NCBI GenBank assembly: GCA_963734055.1
Contig: CAVTFQ010000005.1
Location: 172,072 to 236,071, forward strand
Reading direction: 5' to 3'
From: CAIWHR01 sp963734055
GTDB taxonomy: Bacteria > Pseudomonadota > Gammaproteobacteria > Burkholderiales > Casimicrobiaceae
DNA length: 64,000 nucleotides
Shown here: in pieces, positions 43,450-52,308 of the stretch
Position numbering within the stretch: position 1 is the stretch's first letter
How the letters are laid out: each line of letters starts with the position of its first letter
Position numbers and translations under genes: made by a program
Notes under the pieces: model-generated
Seen by the model: only the letters and a program-made list of their open reading frames with translations
What the model was told of the DNA's origin: nothing
Databases searched by the model: none

Positions 43450-45006
43450 TCAAGCGCAGTGCTGGGCGGGGATCTCCAGCGTCACCCGCCAGGGGAGCAA
43501 CTCGCGGACACGGTGGATCGGATGGTCGGCAATCCGCTCGAGCACATGGCGCAGGTACAGGTACGGATCGCGGTCGTTGAGTAGCGCCGTGCCGATCAGG
43601 CTGTAGATGCAGGCCGCGCGCTCGCCACCCGCGTCCGAGCCGGCAAACAGATAGTTGCGCCGCCCGAGGACCACCGGCCGGATCGAGCGCTCGGCGCTGT
43701 TGTTGTCGATCTCGATGCGACCGTCGTCACGATAGCGGGTGAGCGCGGGCCAGCGTACCAGCGCGTACTTGATCGCCCCGGCCAGCTCCGACTTTGCCGA
43801 CACCGTCTGCAGGGTGGCCGTGAGCCAGGCGTGGAAGGCGTCGAGCAGCGGCCCGGCGCGCTCCTGGCGGATACGGACCCGCAGCGCGGGGAGATGGCCC
43901 CGGAGGTCGCGCTCGATTGCGTACAGCGCACCGATGCGCTGCAACGCCTCGGTGGCGATCGGCGAGCGCTCCACCACGTAGAGGTCGTAAAACTTGCGTC
44001 GCGCGTGCGCCCAGCACGCCGCCTCCACGATCCCCCCAGCGTCGTAGAGCCGGGCGAAGCCACTGTAGGCGTCGGCCTGCAGGATGCCGCGGAAGTGGCG
44101 TAGGTGCGCGTGCGGATGCTCGCTCCTGCGGTCCGGCGAGTAGCGGTACCACACCGCCGGGGGATCACGACTGGCCGCCGGCCGATCATCGCGCACGTAC
44201 GTCCATAATCGCCCGGTCTTGGTCTTGCCACGTCCGGGGTCGAGCACTGGGACCGGGGTGTCGTCGGCGTGCACCTTCTCCGCCGCGCGTACATAGGTAC
44301 CGATCGCCTCGACCAGCGGTTCGAGCAACTGGGCCGCGTGGCCGACCCATGCGGCCAGCGTCGCCCGGTCGAGGTCGACGCCGGAGCGTCGATAGATCCC
44401 CTGCTGCCGATACAACGGGCAATGATCGGCATACTTGGCCACGATGATTTGAGCCAGCAGGCCGGGCGCCGCCATCCCGCGATCGATCGGCCGCGACGGC
44501 GCCGGCTCCTGGATCACCCGGGCACAGCGGCCGCAGGAGAGCTTCGGCCGCACATGCCGAATGACTTTGAAGTAGCCTGGCACCAGGTCCAGCATCTCCG
44601 AAACATCCTCGCCCAGCGGGCGCATCGCGCCGCCGCAGTCGGGACACTCGCAGCTCACCGGCGCGTGCACCACGGTCTCACGCGGCAGGTGCGCCGGAAA
44701 CGCGCGCGGCGCGCGGCGGAACGGCAGCACGCGGTTCCGCACCGGAGCTTGCGTCGACTCCTCGGCCGGCAAGGCTTCCTGCGGTGGCTCCGCCGGCGGC
44801 GGTGCCGCCGGTAGATCCCCGAGGGCGAGCTGCAATTGCGCCAGCGCCGCGTCGAGCCGCTCCGAGGAGCGGCCGAACTGCCAACGCTTGAGCCGCGCGA
44901 TCTCGGCGAGGAGCTTCGCGATCAGTCCGTCGCGATCGGCCACCAGCTGCTTGAGCACTTCGACATCGTTGGGCAGCGGTGTGGGCGTGTGCATCACGCT
45001 GCTCAC
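43450..45006 (-). CDS. IS66 transposase TnpC
   Basis: 518 residues. N-terminal coiled-coil-like segment (LIAKLLAEIARLKRWQFGRSSERLD), zinc-finger-like CECPDCGG and CGRCARVIQEPAPSRPIDRG, then the DDE domain with ADDTPVPVLDPGRGKTKTGRLW, LQADAYSGF and the C-terminal IEIDNNSAERSIRPVVLGRRNYLFAGS. Complete. Confidence 0.95.
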   Translation of the reverse strand: MSSVMHTPTPLPNDVEVLKQLVADRDGLIAKLLAEIARLKRWQFGRSSERLDAALAQLQLALGDLPAAPPPAEPPQEALPAEESTQAPVRNRVLPFRRAPRAFPAHLPRETVVHAPVSCECPDCGGAMRPLGEDVSEMLDLVPGYFKVIRHVRPKLSCGRCARVIQEPAPSRPIDRGMAAPGLLAQIIVAKYADHCPLYRQQGIYRRSGVDLDRATLAAWVGHAAQLLEPLVEAIGTYVRAAEKVHADDTPVPVLDPGRGKTKTGRLWTYVRDDRPAASRDPPAVWYRYSPDRRSEHPHAHLRHFRGILQADAYSGFARLYDAGGIVEAACWAHARRKFYDLYVVERSPIATEALQRIGALYAIERDLRGHLPALRVRIRQERAGPLLDAFHAWLTATLQTVSAKSELAGAIKYALVRWPALTRYRDDGRIEIDNNSAERSIRPVVLGRRNYLFAGSDAGGERAACIYSLIGTALLNDRDPYLYLRHVLERIADHPIHRVRELLPWRVTLEIPAQHCA

Positions 45007-45082
45007 TATAGGACATGAACAACGATGATGCGAGGTACACGACGTGAACCTGCCTCATCACGAGACAAGTGTTGCATGTTGT

Positions 45083-45430
45083 TCACGCCGCACGTTCCGG
45101 CCGCCACGTCCTCACCGGTCGACGCCAGTCGATGCCTTCGAGCAGCATCGACAGTTGCGCGTTGGACAGATGCACGACGCCGCTCGTGGCCTGCGGCCAC
45201 ACGAAGCGGCCATGCTCCAGTCGCTTCGCGTACAGGTTCATGCCGTCACCGCTCCACCACAGAAGCTTCACCAGATCGCCGCGCTTGCCGCGGAAGGCAA
45301 ACACATCGCCCGAGAACGGCCGCTCGCCCAACGCCGTCTCCACCAGCGCGGCCAATCCGTCCATCCCCTTGCGCAGGTCCGTCACCCCGGCGGCGATCCA
45401 CACCCGGGTGCCGAGCGGCATGCCGATCAC
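45083..45430 (-). CDS. IS66 accessory protein TnpB
   Basis: 115 residues starting at GTG (45430) overlapping the tnpA stop (GTGA). Diagnostic TnpB text: VWIAAGVTDLRKGMDGLAAL, FRGKRGDLVKLLWWSGDG, KRLEHGRFVWP and LSMLLEGIDW. Needed for IS66 transposition, role undefined. Confidence 0.93.
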   Translation of the reverse strand: MIGMPLGTRVWIAAGVTDLRKGMDGLAALVETALGERPFSGDVFAFRGKRGDLVKLLWWSGDGMNLYAKRLEHGRFVWPQATSGVVHLSNAQLSMLLEGIDWRRPVRTWRPERAA

Positions 45431-45906
45431 GAGCGTCGTGCCAGGGCGTCGAGCACCGTCCGCAGCGTGGTCGCCTCGGGAGACCCGGTGATCCGCACCG
45501 TGGCGCAGGCGAACACCACTTCGAGACACGGCGGCGTGACCGGTACTTCATCCGTCTCCGGAACCTGGACCGGCAGCAGCGTCACGCTGCCTTCGGCGCC
45601 GGGCGGTACGTCGGCCAGCGGGACAATCGCCCGCATCGGCATATGCGTTGGATCCGGCGCCCCGAACGCGCCTCTCCGGTACTGCCGCCGCCACTTGAAC
45701 AGCAGGTTGGCGTTAACCCCGTGCTCGAGCGCCAGCTTCGCGACCGATACCTCCGGATCACAGGCCGCCGCGGCCAGTCCACGCTTGAATTCGATCGGGT
45801 GATTCGGACACCCCTTCCGCGTCGGCCCTCGCGCACCCGTCGTCGTCGCCACGTCGTCGTCGCCACAATGGTCCCCACCAAAATCTGGCGGACACCACTC
45901 TGCCAA
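45427..45906 (-). CDS. IS66 accessory protein TnpA
   Basis: Up to 159 residues from a TTG; the real start may be further in. Contains the helix-turn-helix of IS66 Orf1: NHPIEFKRGLAAAACDPEVS, VAKLALEHGVNANLLFKWRR. Translationally coupled to tnpB. Confidence 0.88.
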   Translation of the reverse strand: MAEWCPPDFGGDHCGDDDVATTTGARGPTRKGCPNHPIEFKRGLAAAACDPEVSVAKLALEHGVNANLLFKWRRQYRRGAFGAPDPTHMPMRAIVPLADVPPGAEGSVTLLPVQVPETDEVPVTPPCLEVVFACATVRITGSPEATTLRTVLDALARRS

Positions 45907-46097
45907 CTCATCCAGCCGTCAGCAAGACGGCCTCGGCATGACGCTTACTTTTCAACAGACTAGGCCCTTCAAGGTGAGAGGCCATCTAACACTGTCTGCA
46001 CGATCAAATCGCGGTTAAGACAGCTTATAGACCTCACGAACCCGACACCGCGGTTTCGCGGCGGGGTTGGGGGCACGGGTCTAACCGGCGGCGTCCT

Positions 46098-46119
46098 GCG
46101 GTTAGATAGCGGTTAGATA
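46098..46119. repeat. Tandem 11-bp repeats beside the tRNA fragment
   Basis: GCGGTTAGATA occurs twice in tandem; an inverted copy of its core (TCTAACCG) lies about 20 bases to the left. Seventeen bases from the tRNA-Phe fragment. Spacing and iteration resemble arm-type integrase sites of integrative elements; this is inference. Confidence 0.5.
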
Positions 46120-46135
46120 AAACCGCTTCTGAATG

Positions 46136-46179
46136 GGTGGCCAAGGGCGGAATTGAACCACCGACACAAGGATTTTCAG
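46136..46179 (-). repeat. tRNA-Phe 3' half, att-like copy 1
   Basis: Read on the minus strand this is the anticodon loop CTGAAAATCC (anticodon GAA), then TGTGTCGGTGGTTCAATTCC (T arm) and the acceptor strand CCTTGGCC. The D arm and 5' acceptor are absent, so it is not a working tRNA gene. The same 44 bases recur identically at 60724-60767, and about 50 bases further inward (46203-46250) are also similar between copies. Typical of the direct repeat left when an element integrates into a tRNA gene. Confidence 0.82.
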
Positions 46180-46334
46180 CCCGCCCATACAAACAGGTTC
46201 TTATTTTCAATCAAACTCTTGCAACACACGCCAAGTTTCGAGAGCAGCGGTACGAAGGCTGGAACGAGTCCAACGAAGCCAAGAAGAGTTACGACGTAGC
46301 TACGGTACCAATCGTTTGACGCGCGGGAAGTCGC

Positions 46335-46676
46335 TCAGGCGAAGACGATCGACAGCCGACCGTCCTTCCGCGACCGTGGCGTCGATTTGACGACGATCTG
46401 TACATCGCGCCCAAGCTTGACCAGACAGTCCATCAAGCGGCGCTCGGAAACACCGCGGAACCGACCGCTCAGCAGGTTGGAAAGCTTGGGCTGAGGCATC
46501 CCCAGCAATTGCGCGGCCTGGGTCTGGGTAAGGCCTTTGCGTTTGATGATCTCGGCAATCTTGCTCACGAGCTGGGCCTTGATCAGCATCTCGTCGGCGT
46601 CAGCAAATCCGAGATCGGCGTAGACGTTACCGGTGCCCATCTCCACTTCCACACCCTTCACTTTGGGATTGCTCAT
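46335..46676 (-). CDS. XRE-family antitoxin
   Basis: 113 residues from the ATG at 46676. Cro/C1-type helix-turn-helix: KGLTQTQAAQLLGMPQPKLSNLL. The second gene of a toxin-antitoxin pair, overlapping the toxin stop by ATGA. N-terminal acidic region (YADLGFADADEMLIKAQL) is like HigA-type antitoxins that bind the toxin. Expected to repress the operon promoter. Confidence 0.88.
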   Translation of the reverse strand: MSNPKVKGVEVEMGTGNVYADLGFADADEMLIKAQLVSKIAEIIKRKGLTQTQAAQLLGMPQPKLSNLLSGRFRGVSERRLMDCLVKLGRDVQIVVKSTPRSRKDGRLSIVFA

Positions 46677-47047
46677 CTTGCTAGCTCCTTCGCCATCTGC
46701 TCCGCCACTTTCAACCGCTCCCTGATCAATTCCATGTCCTGCTTCGGAGTGGCGATTCCGCGCTTGGCCTTCTTCTGAAACACATGCAATACAAACACTG
46801 CCGCAGCGAAGCGCACGGTATAAACAGCGCGGTACGCATTCCCTCGCCGGTCTTCGACAATCTCCAGGATGCCCGCAGATCCAAAGCCGTGTAGCGCCTT
46901 GGCCTTTTCGTGCTTCTTGCCCGTCTGCGCGACATAAAGAGCGTACCCGAAGGTATCGATCACTTCCTCTGGCAACGCCAGCAAATCCTTCTTTGCGCTG
47001 CCGACCCATGCAAGCGGCTTCAACTCAGCAGGAGGCTTCGCCGCCAT
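46673..47047 (-). CDS. RelE/HigB-type toxin
   Basis: 124 residues. The Gp49-like/HigB family pattern is clear: LAWVGSAKKDLLALPEEVIDTFGYAL, KALHGFGSAGILEIVED, YRAVYTVRFAAAVFVLHVFQKKAKRG and TPKQDMELIRERLK. Members are ribosome-dependent mRNA interferases. Toxin-first order as in higBA. The start codon is only five bases after a TATAAT box, suggesting a leaderless message. Confidence 0.9.
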   Translation of the reverse strand: MAAKPPAELKPLAWVGSAKKDLLALPEEVIDTFGYALYVAQTGKKHEKAKALHGFGSAGILEIVEDRRGNAYRAVYTVRFAAAVFVLHVFQKKAKRGIATPKQDMELIRERLKVAEQMAKELAR

Positions 47048-47052
47048 GGCAG

Positions 47053-47081
47053 ATTATACCTATATAGATATGATGGTGCAA
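47053..47081 (-). promoter_or_regulatory. Toxin-antitoxin promoter
   Basis: On the minus strand TTGCAC (47081-47076), a 17-base spacer and a perfect TATAAT (47058-47053), followed by CTGCC and the toxin ATG. Transcription would begin at or next to the ATG. The spacer is AT-rich with partial dyad symmetry (ATATCTATATAGGTATA), a plausible antitoxin operator. Confidence 0.75.
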
Positions 47082-47319
47082 TTGTCTTGCTATCTGCCGA
47101 CCCCTGGATGTGACCGAGCGGCCGCGAAATCCGGTCCAGGTCCGCTTGATCCGCCTCCCCGAACGCCTGCTCACGCGTGCGTGCAGCCTGATCGCAGACA
47201 GTCGACCTGCGTCGACCCCCTGCTGCCGGTCACGTGGACGCCAAGTATGGCCGCAACGTCGAGAGACCGGCCGTTCAGTCGCGGTTGGTCAATGGGCGCG
47301 TTCGGCCAACAGCTGCCGG

Positions 47320-47556
47320 TCAGTGTTGCCGTGGAATCTTCCGGTAAGCGGCCATTACATTGACGAGGCGATCGGCGCGACCCATCGCGTTCCCCGCGTA
47401 CGCAAGCCGGTTGCGCGTCGGCGTCAGCTCGCAGTGCACGCTCTGCACGCCCTCGCCGAGCACAACCTCGATCCGCTCGGCGCGCTTGCTCAACACGACG
47501 ACGTCCATCGTGCGCCCGGTCTCGGTGATGCGGACCGCGATCTCTTCGTTTTCCAT
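47320..47556 (-). CDS. Conserved hypothetical protein, 78 residues
   Basis: Begins MENEEIAVRITETGRTMDVV and includes VLSKRAERIEVVLGEGV and LTPTRNRLAYAGNAMGR. The first 60 residues resemble a small conserved protein seen on plasmids and islands of proteobacteria. The last 15 residues look unlike the rest, so the natural C-terminus may be missing. No function known. No clear Shine-Dalgarno. Confidence 0.5.
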   Translation of the reverse strand: MENEEIAVRITETGRTMDVVVLSKRAERIEVVLGEGVQSVHCELTPTRNRLAYAGNAMGRADRLVNVMAAYRKIPRQH

Positions 47557-47701
47557 GAGCTTATCCGCTCGCAGGGTTTAGTCGCTGGTCAGATTACAGA
47601 ATGAAGATCCACGCCCACGCTACGCGCGATGGCCTTCGGATGCAGCGCGTTGCGCGTGTACATATCGCCCTTGTGCGGCGACCATACGGTCCTGGGAGAG
47701 G

Positions 47702-48850
47702 CTAGGACAGCCTCTGTCTCGCCATAGCCATAATGGCGAGCGCCGCAATCATGAGCCACAGACGCGAGTCGACGGGAACAGGGATCGAGGCCTGAATTGC
47801 GGGAGGGGCCGCCTCGAATGCCCCGATGTCTATCTTCGCTACGCCATCCCCGTCTCCGTCCTGATTCCTTTCTGCTCCATCGAAATCCGTCGGCGGCAAC
47901 GACAGGCCCACCGAGGTACCAGCGTCGATCGCCGCCGACCCGCGCCCGAGGTGAAAGTTTCCACTTGCAGCGTTCACGAAGCGCGGATCTGCGCTCACGT
48001 TTCCATTTGCCCCCGTTGAATCACTCGTTCCCGAGAAGTTCACGGTGTTGGCAAATACGAGATTGTTTCTCCAAACGGCATCGAAAGGTGTGGTCTCATT
48101 TGCCACTTCGAGTCCAATGTCATTTTGAGCAATCACATTGTTCAAGTAGGCATGCTCTGAATTGCTGACTCCATGATCGACGTAGATTCCGGCTTGATTT
48201 CTAACGATCGTATTGTTGAAGACGCTCGCTGCAACGCCGGATGGTATGAACAGATTGATCGCGCGGCACGGATTGTCGTGAATCAAATTGTTGAAAATTC
48301 GAGGCGACGAGCCATTCACGAAACTCATGACACCGGAGTCGAACGTGGGAACACATGAATTTCCAACGAACTCGTTCTCCTCAATTATTGGCGACCCGTT
48401 GAACCCCGCAATTGCCGCGCCAAATCCGCCGGGGAATTGCGTATTGTCGAGGAAGATGTTCTTTCGAAACGTCGGTGCCGTACCTACGAGCCAAGCGCCG
48501 GCACCGAAAGTGGCGCCACCTCTCGCAATGGTAAACCCTTGCACGAGTGTTCCGGGACCTTCTCCCGATTGCATGGTGATCACGCTGCCAAATCCCCCGC
48601 CGTCAATCGTAGTCAACACCGACCCCTGCTCGCTGATGAGCGAGATCGTTTTCCCACGAAAATTGAGGTGCTCAGGATACGTGCCGGGGGCGACCAGAAC
48701 TGTGTCGCCGTTTGTTGCAGCGTCGATCGCTGCTTGTATTGTTGCCTTGTCCGCCGGAACGAGAATTGTGTCAGCTGCCCGGAGGGATTCACTGAGGAGG
48801 AGTGCCGCGGCAAGGCAACTCATCGCCGCGAACCTGCACTTTGCGTCCAC
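47702..48850 (-). CDS. Secreted right-handed beta-helix protein with C-terminal sorting tail
   Basis: 382 residues. Signal peptide (CLAAALLLSESLRA), then a parallel beta-helix start, IQAAIDAATNGDTVLVAPGTYPEH, and repeated rungs such as NIFLDNTQ, ENEFVGNSC, NNLIHDNPC and NNTIVRNQAGIYVDH. The DFDGAERNQDGDGDGVAKIDIGAFE segment is the usual close of such 'choice-of-anchor' proteins. The end, IPVPVDSRLWLMIAALAIMA plus basic residues, looks like an IPTL-CTERM-type anchor. Probably surface exposed; ligand unknown. Confidence 0.85.
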   Translation of the reverse strand: MDAKCRFAAMSCLAAALLLSESLRAADTILVPADKATIQAAIDAATNGDTVLVAPGTYPEHLNFRGKTISLISEQGSVLTTIDGGGFGSVITMQSGEGPGTLVQGFTIARGGATFGAGAWLVGTAPTFRKNIFLDNTQFPGGFGAAIAGFNGSPIIEENEFVGNSCVPTFDSGVMSFVNGSSPRIFNNLIHDNPCRAINLFIPSGVAASVFNNTIVRNQAGIYVDHGVSNSEHAYLNNVIAQNDIGLEVANETTPFDAVWRNNLVFANTVNFSGTSDSTGANGNVSADPRFVNAASGNFHLGRGSAAIDAGTSVGLSLPPTDFDGAERNQDGDGDGVAKIDIGAFEAAPPAIQASIPVPVDSRLWLMIAALAIMAMARQRLS

Positions 48851-49097
48851 GTCATTTCCCCTTGGTGCAACTGACGTAACTTAGAACCGCGCGGGGGCTT
48901 TGATCGCACCTATGCGCCAAAATGCGAGCTGTCACTCAGTGCGCTGCGTACAAGTCGTCACGAATCCATAGCTACATCAGCGCTCATGTGTCGACGCCCG
49001 GAGTGTAGCAGGTGGCGGGCGGGCGGGGGCCGGTACCAGCCCTGCCCGGCGTCGCGCGTGGAGGAGCGCCCGACAGTCGGGGCTACCAGGAGAGGCG

Positions 49098-49240
49098 CTA
49101 GTCGAACTCGTAGGCCGGGATGGGCGGGAGCACCGAATCCGGGATGGTGCTGTCGGCTCACCGCTGTGGGCGAGGATGTAGCGCACCGTGGATGCGTCGG
49201 TATCGATGATGCGTATCGCGCCGCCGCAGGTCGGACCCAC
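49098..49240 (-). pseudogene. IS91-like transposase 3' relic
   Basis: The minus strand reads CGGAIRIIDTDASTVRYILA then HSGEPTAPSRI, resembling the conserved C-terminal zinc-ribbon/helical tail of IS91-family transposases. The expected ending (PPIPAYEFD and stop at 49098) is in another frame. Only the last 45 or so codons remain. Assignment by pattern memory. Confidence 0.45.
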
Positions 49241-49349
49241 GAGCGGGAGTCAATCACGCGCGGTAATCGCACTCCGATGAACCATGGAGTTGAACGTCCG
49301 CCTCTGCACCATCGAACGTCGGCAATCGGGAAGATCGGCGGACCGCTTG

Positions 49350-49486
49350 GGGTCGTTCACGCCCATCCGAACAGAGACGCCGGCCGGCGGCTCTACGGGC
49401 TAGAGCTGACGTTCACGCCTGTGGCCGCAGTACGCGATTGAGCTGCCGCTCGGCCGAATCGCATCAATGCCGGCGACCGGCCAACT
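49350..49486 (+). repeat. Interspersed repeat, copy A
   Basis: 137 bases, from GGGTCGTTCACGC through CTCTACGGGCTAGAGCTGAC to GCCGGCGACCGGCCAACT. Copy B lies inverted at 62892-63030 with few differences, and a partial copy C (52271-52308) is interrupted by IS1182. Contains the dyad GCCGGCGACCGGC. Not coding in any consistent frame. Confidence 0.8.
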
Positions 49487-49647
49487 GCGGACCATACACC
49501 TGCGACACGGAAAGCAGTCGCTCAGCGGTGCCGGAGAACATCGGATCGGACCAGAGGGATCCCTTCGGCGCTCGACGCCACACCGCGCACCCACGAGTCG
49601 ATCCGGAATACTGCGTAATTCCCAATTCGACTGAAGGGATCGGCCGT

Positions 49648-50091
49648 TTACTTCAACTTGAGTTCCTGCAGTTCCATGCTTCCCTCGAGTTTACGCAGCG
49701 ATTTGCGTTCGCCCGACGCCGCGTCCTCCTTGTGCGTGTCGGACCGCAGCATCGCTTCGACCTTTTTCTGCAGTTCGACCCGCTGTGCGGTCGGCACATA
49801 ATCCTTGTATTCCGCCGCGAGAACCAGGTCGGGTTCGCCGTTACGCGTATTGTTGACCTGGAGGATGTGATAGGAAACCAGCACGCCCTCCTTCTTCTGG
49901 AATTCCATGATCTTCCTCCAGTCACCGGACAGCCAGTCCAGGTATCTTTCGAACTGGCCCGGCTCGGTCTGAATGTAGGAGAACTCCCAGACTGTGCCGT
50001 AGGTATAGCTGGATTCCTGGGCAAAGGCGGCGGGACTCGAAAGAAGTGCAGCGGCGGCGAATGCCGCCAGGATTCGGCTGAACATCATCAC
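49648..50091 (-). CDS. Secreted hypothetical protein
   Basis: 147 residues. Signal peptide (ILAAFAAAALLSSPAAFAQ), then a soluble domain with YTYGTVWEFSYIQTEPGQFERYLDWL and VNNTRNGEPDLVLAAEYKDYV, a helix-rich fold reminiscent of periplasmic proteins of unknown function. Unpaired in the region. No reaction can be proposed. Confidence 0.7.
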   Translation of the reverse strand: MMMFSRILAAFAAAALLSSPAAFAQESSYTYGTVWEFSYIQTEPGQFERYLDWLSGDWRKIMEFQKKEGVLVSYHILQVNNTRNGEPDLVLAAEYKDYVPTAQRVELQKKVEAMLRSDTHKEDAASGERKSLRKLEGSMELQELKLK

Positions 50092-50373
50092 GGGCTCCTC
50101 GTTGTTCGTCGTTCGGAGTGGCGGCCATTCGAGCTTCGCCGTGGACTAGTCTACAGATTCGGACCTTCGTCTGCACCTCGCCGAATTCCGGCGCGTCGCC
50201 GGAATTGGATTCGCGCGTACGATCTATCCCTGCCGTGGACATTCCGGTTCCACAGGTATAGCCTTTTCGTCCCTAATTTCGACGCTGCCTGCAGTTGGCG
50301 GCTAACCGCTCGCGAAACGCCGGAGCGTGATAGGGCAACCTAGGCTTGAGCCTAGGATTGCGGGGAGGACAGG

Positions 50374-51173
50374 ATGACGAAGTTCGTTCGCTTTACGCTG
50401 CACGTATCGTTGCTTGTCGCGTTGAGCCTCGTACGCCCGACATGGGCCACTTCCTTTTCGAACGATCAGAGCGACTTGTGGTGGAATTCAAGCGAAGACG
50501 GATGGGGCATCCAGCTCGTGCAACGCGGAAAGACGATCTTTGCCACGATGTTCGTCTACGACGTTCCGGGCAATCCCACGTGGTATGTCGCGACGATGGA
50601 TGGCTCGAAGCCCGGCGGCCTGCTTACCTTTACCGGCGACCTTTACGCGACCCACGGACCGTACTTCGGGACGGTTCCATACAATCCGATGAACTTCGGA
50701 GCGACCAAGGTCGGCACGATGACCTGGCAAAAGCCATCGGGGGCGCCCGGAACGCTCACGTACTCCGTCGGCGGCGTCAACGTCACCAAGAACCTTACCC
50801 GGCAGCCCATCGGGAGCGACGACTACACCGGTTCGTACACGGTCGGCCTTCACCTGGTTGCGACCGGCTGTTCCAATCCGGCAGCAATGGCCCATTGGAC
50901 GCCACCGATGTGATGACCGTCGCTCAAACTGGCAGTGCCATCACCCTGACGTTTGCTGGGCTCGGCTGCACCTACTCCGGAACCTATACGCAGAACGGTC
51001 AGTTCGGCTCGGTCTCCGGCACCTTTTCCTGCATCAATGGAGACATGGGTCCATTCAACACGAGCAACATGCTCGTCACTCCGGTCGGGATGGTGGCGCG
51101 CGTATCAGGCACGAGCAGCAAGTCGGGCTGTCAAGACAGCGGACAGATCGGGGGCGTGAGGAGAGATCAGTAG
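50374..51173 (+). pseudogene. Secreted beta-rich protein, frameshifted
   Basis: The first frame (from MTKFVRFTLHVSLLVALSLV, a signal peptide, to 50913) reads WWNSSEDGWGIQLVQRGKTI, FVYDVPGNPTWYVATM and GSDDYTGSYTVGLH. It then loses the frame at GGCTGTTCCAATCCGGCAGC (near 50880). The next frame continues naturally (NGPLDATDVMTVAQTGSAIT and GTFSCINGDMGPF) to the stop at 51173. Restoring one base joins them into about 266 residues. The family is common in Burkholderiales and Xanthomonadales but uncharacterised. Confidence 0.75.
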
Positions 51174-51624
51174 CGCCATCCGAGCAAGCGGGCGCGGTCC
51201 TGCTCGTTGACCCTCAGCGAGGTCCACGAGCGTCCGCTTCTTCTATCGCAGGACAGCCGCAATGGGTCGTCTTCCGCCGAATGAGGTCGTCGAACGTCCG
51301 GCGGCACCCGGCCAGGACCGGCCATGTGACGTTTGTTCGTATAGCGGACATTGGCGACCACCGCTTGCTCTTGCATCGAAACCCGACGCGAAACCGGGTT
51401 CAATTCGTTCTTCTAGGTCAAACGTCATCGCCACAGATTCAGAATTCTGGTGTTTGAGCGCGTCGAGCGAAACGCCGTTGAACTTTAAGGCGTATCGTAG
51501 CATAGGAAAAGTGGGCAAATTGGGCACTGACGCGCTGCCTGGGTCGTGGCTAGCATTTTCGATTACACGCGCGACAATCGGCCCGCTTCTCAGGCGGCGA
51601 TGGTTCACCATTCAGGAGACACGA
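51174..51624. other. Intergenic region, no gene seen
   Basis: About 450 bases between the frameshifted protein and the next small secreted gene. Contains degraded pieces of the local repeat family (GCGGACATTGG near 51343) and possibly the promoter of the following gene. No convincing frame. Confidence 0.5.
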
Positions 51625-51981
51625 ATGAAAGCAGTTTTTATGATGGCGTGCATGTTGTTTGCTTCGGATGCATTGGCGGCCGATTGCGTTACCAATTCGA
51701 ACGGCAAGACAGTTTGCAGCAACGGCGACAAGGCTGTCGTCGTGAACAAGAACACCGGCACGGTGAAATCGGCAGAAAGGAACTCCGGCGGAACAGCGAC
51801 GACCGTGCACGGCAGAAACGGCAACGCCGCCGTCTCGCAAACGGATCGCAACGGGGTGACCACCACGAAAACAACCGAAGGCGGCGAAGTAAAGAGTAAG
51901 AATGGCGTAGGCGTGGCCAAGACCGCGAATGGCACTACCTGCGTCAAGGGCAGGAACAATCAGGGATGCACGAAGAATTAG
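51625..51981 (+). CDS. Small secreted Gly/Asn/Thr-rich protein
   Basis: 118 residues from the ATG after CAGGAG. Signal peptide MKAVFMMACMLFASDALA; the mature chain has a Cys pair at each end (DCVTNSNGKTVC and TTCVKGRNNQGC) around a low-complexity body with GNAAVSQTDRNGVTTTKTTE. Similar small exported proteins occur widely in Burkholderiales without known function. The repeats suggest an extended beta-type structure. Confidence 0.75.
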   Translation: MKAVFMMACMLFASDALAADCVTNSNGKTVCSNGDKAVVVNKNTGTVKSAERNSGGTATTVHGRNGNAAVSQTDRNGVTTTKTTEGGEVKSKNGVGVAKTANGTTCVKGRNNQGCTKN

Positions 51982-52308
51982 CCCCGGTCGTTCATTAAGG
52001 GAACGGCGCCGTTCTGGCTGCCGCCAGGAGCAGGACCGACGTTGCTTGTAATATCGGAGAACGGGATGATTCGATAGGCCGCGCCGACCCTGTGCGACGG
52101 TGGGCGTGGCAACGGACGATCATCTGAACCACGGCATCGAACGGCTGCTTCAAGAAGCACGAATAACGCTTGTGGGTCGGGCACGGTCAACCGCCCTGCC
52201 GCCCCGAACGGCGGTACTGCGAGCGGCCCCGGCCGTTCGCGCATGGGTGACCGACGTGCGCTGATCAGCGGCCGCTCAGTCGAATCGCATCAATGCCGGC
52301 GACCGGCC
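51982..52308. other. Intergenic region ending in repeat copy C
   Basis: About 330 bases without a gene. Positions 52271-52308 match copy A (49441-49480 region) with two differences and abut the left end of IS1182. Confidence 0.6.

Larger units (their letters stand above)
42592..45948. mobile_element. IS66-family element with passenger gene
   Basis: Terminal inverted repeats start GTAAGCGTC at 42592 and end GACGCTTAC at 45948, continuing inward with CGAGGCCGTCTTG on both sides. Both ends are flanked by the identical 8-bp TTTTCAAC (42584-42591 and 45949-45956), the target duplication size of IS66. It carries tnpA, tnpB and tnpC plus a pRiA4b ORF-3-like gene on the minus strand. A second small inverted-repeat element is inserted near its left end. 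Confidence 0.92.
42438..45966. mobile_element. Small inverted-repeat element split by IS66
   Basis: GGCCTATTCTGTTGAAAA at 42438 and, inverted, TTTTCAACAGACTAGGCC ending at 45966 agree at 17 of 18 positions. Removing the IS66 element and one copy of its target duplication leaves an element of about 165 bp with no coding capacity, ending GAGTTTTTCAACAGACTAGGCC-like, split here into its two halves. This is a MITE-like or IS-derived remnant that served as target for IS66. Confidence 0.75.
48851..49647. other. Repeat-rich intergenic region
   Basis: About 800 bases without an intact gene. Besides the IS91-like relic, it holds copy A of an interspersed repeat (49350-49486). Short frames across it have no protein features. 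Confidence 0.6.

Noticed and set aside
46136..46179. A functional tRNA-Phe gene
   Set aside because: The D arm and 5' acceptor strand are absent at both copies, so no cloverleaf can form.
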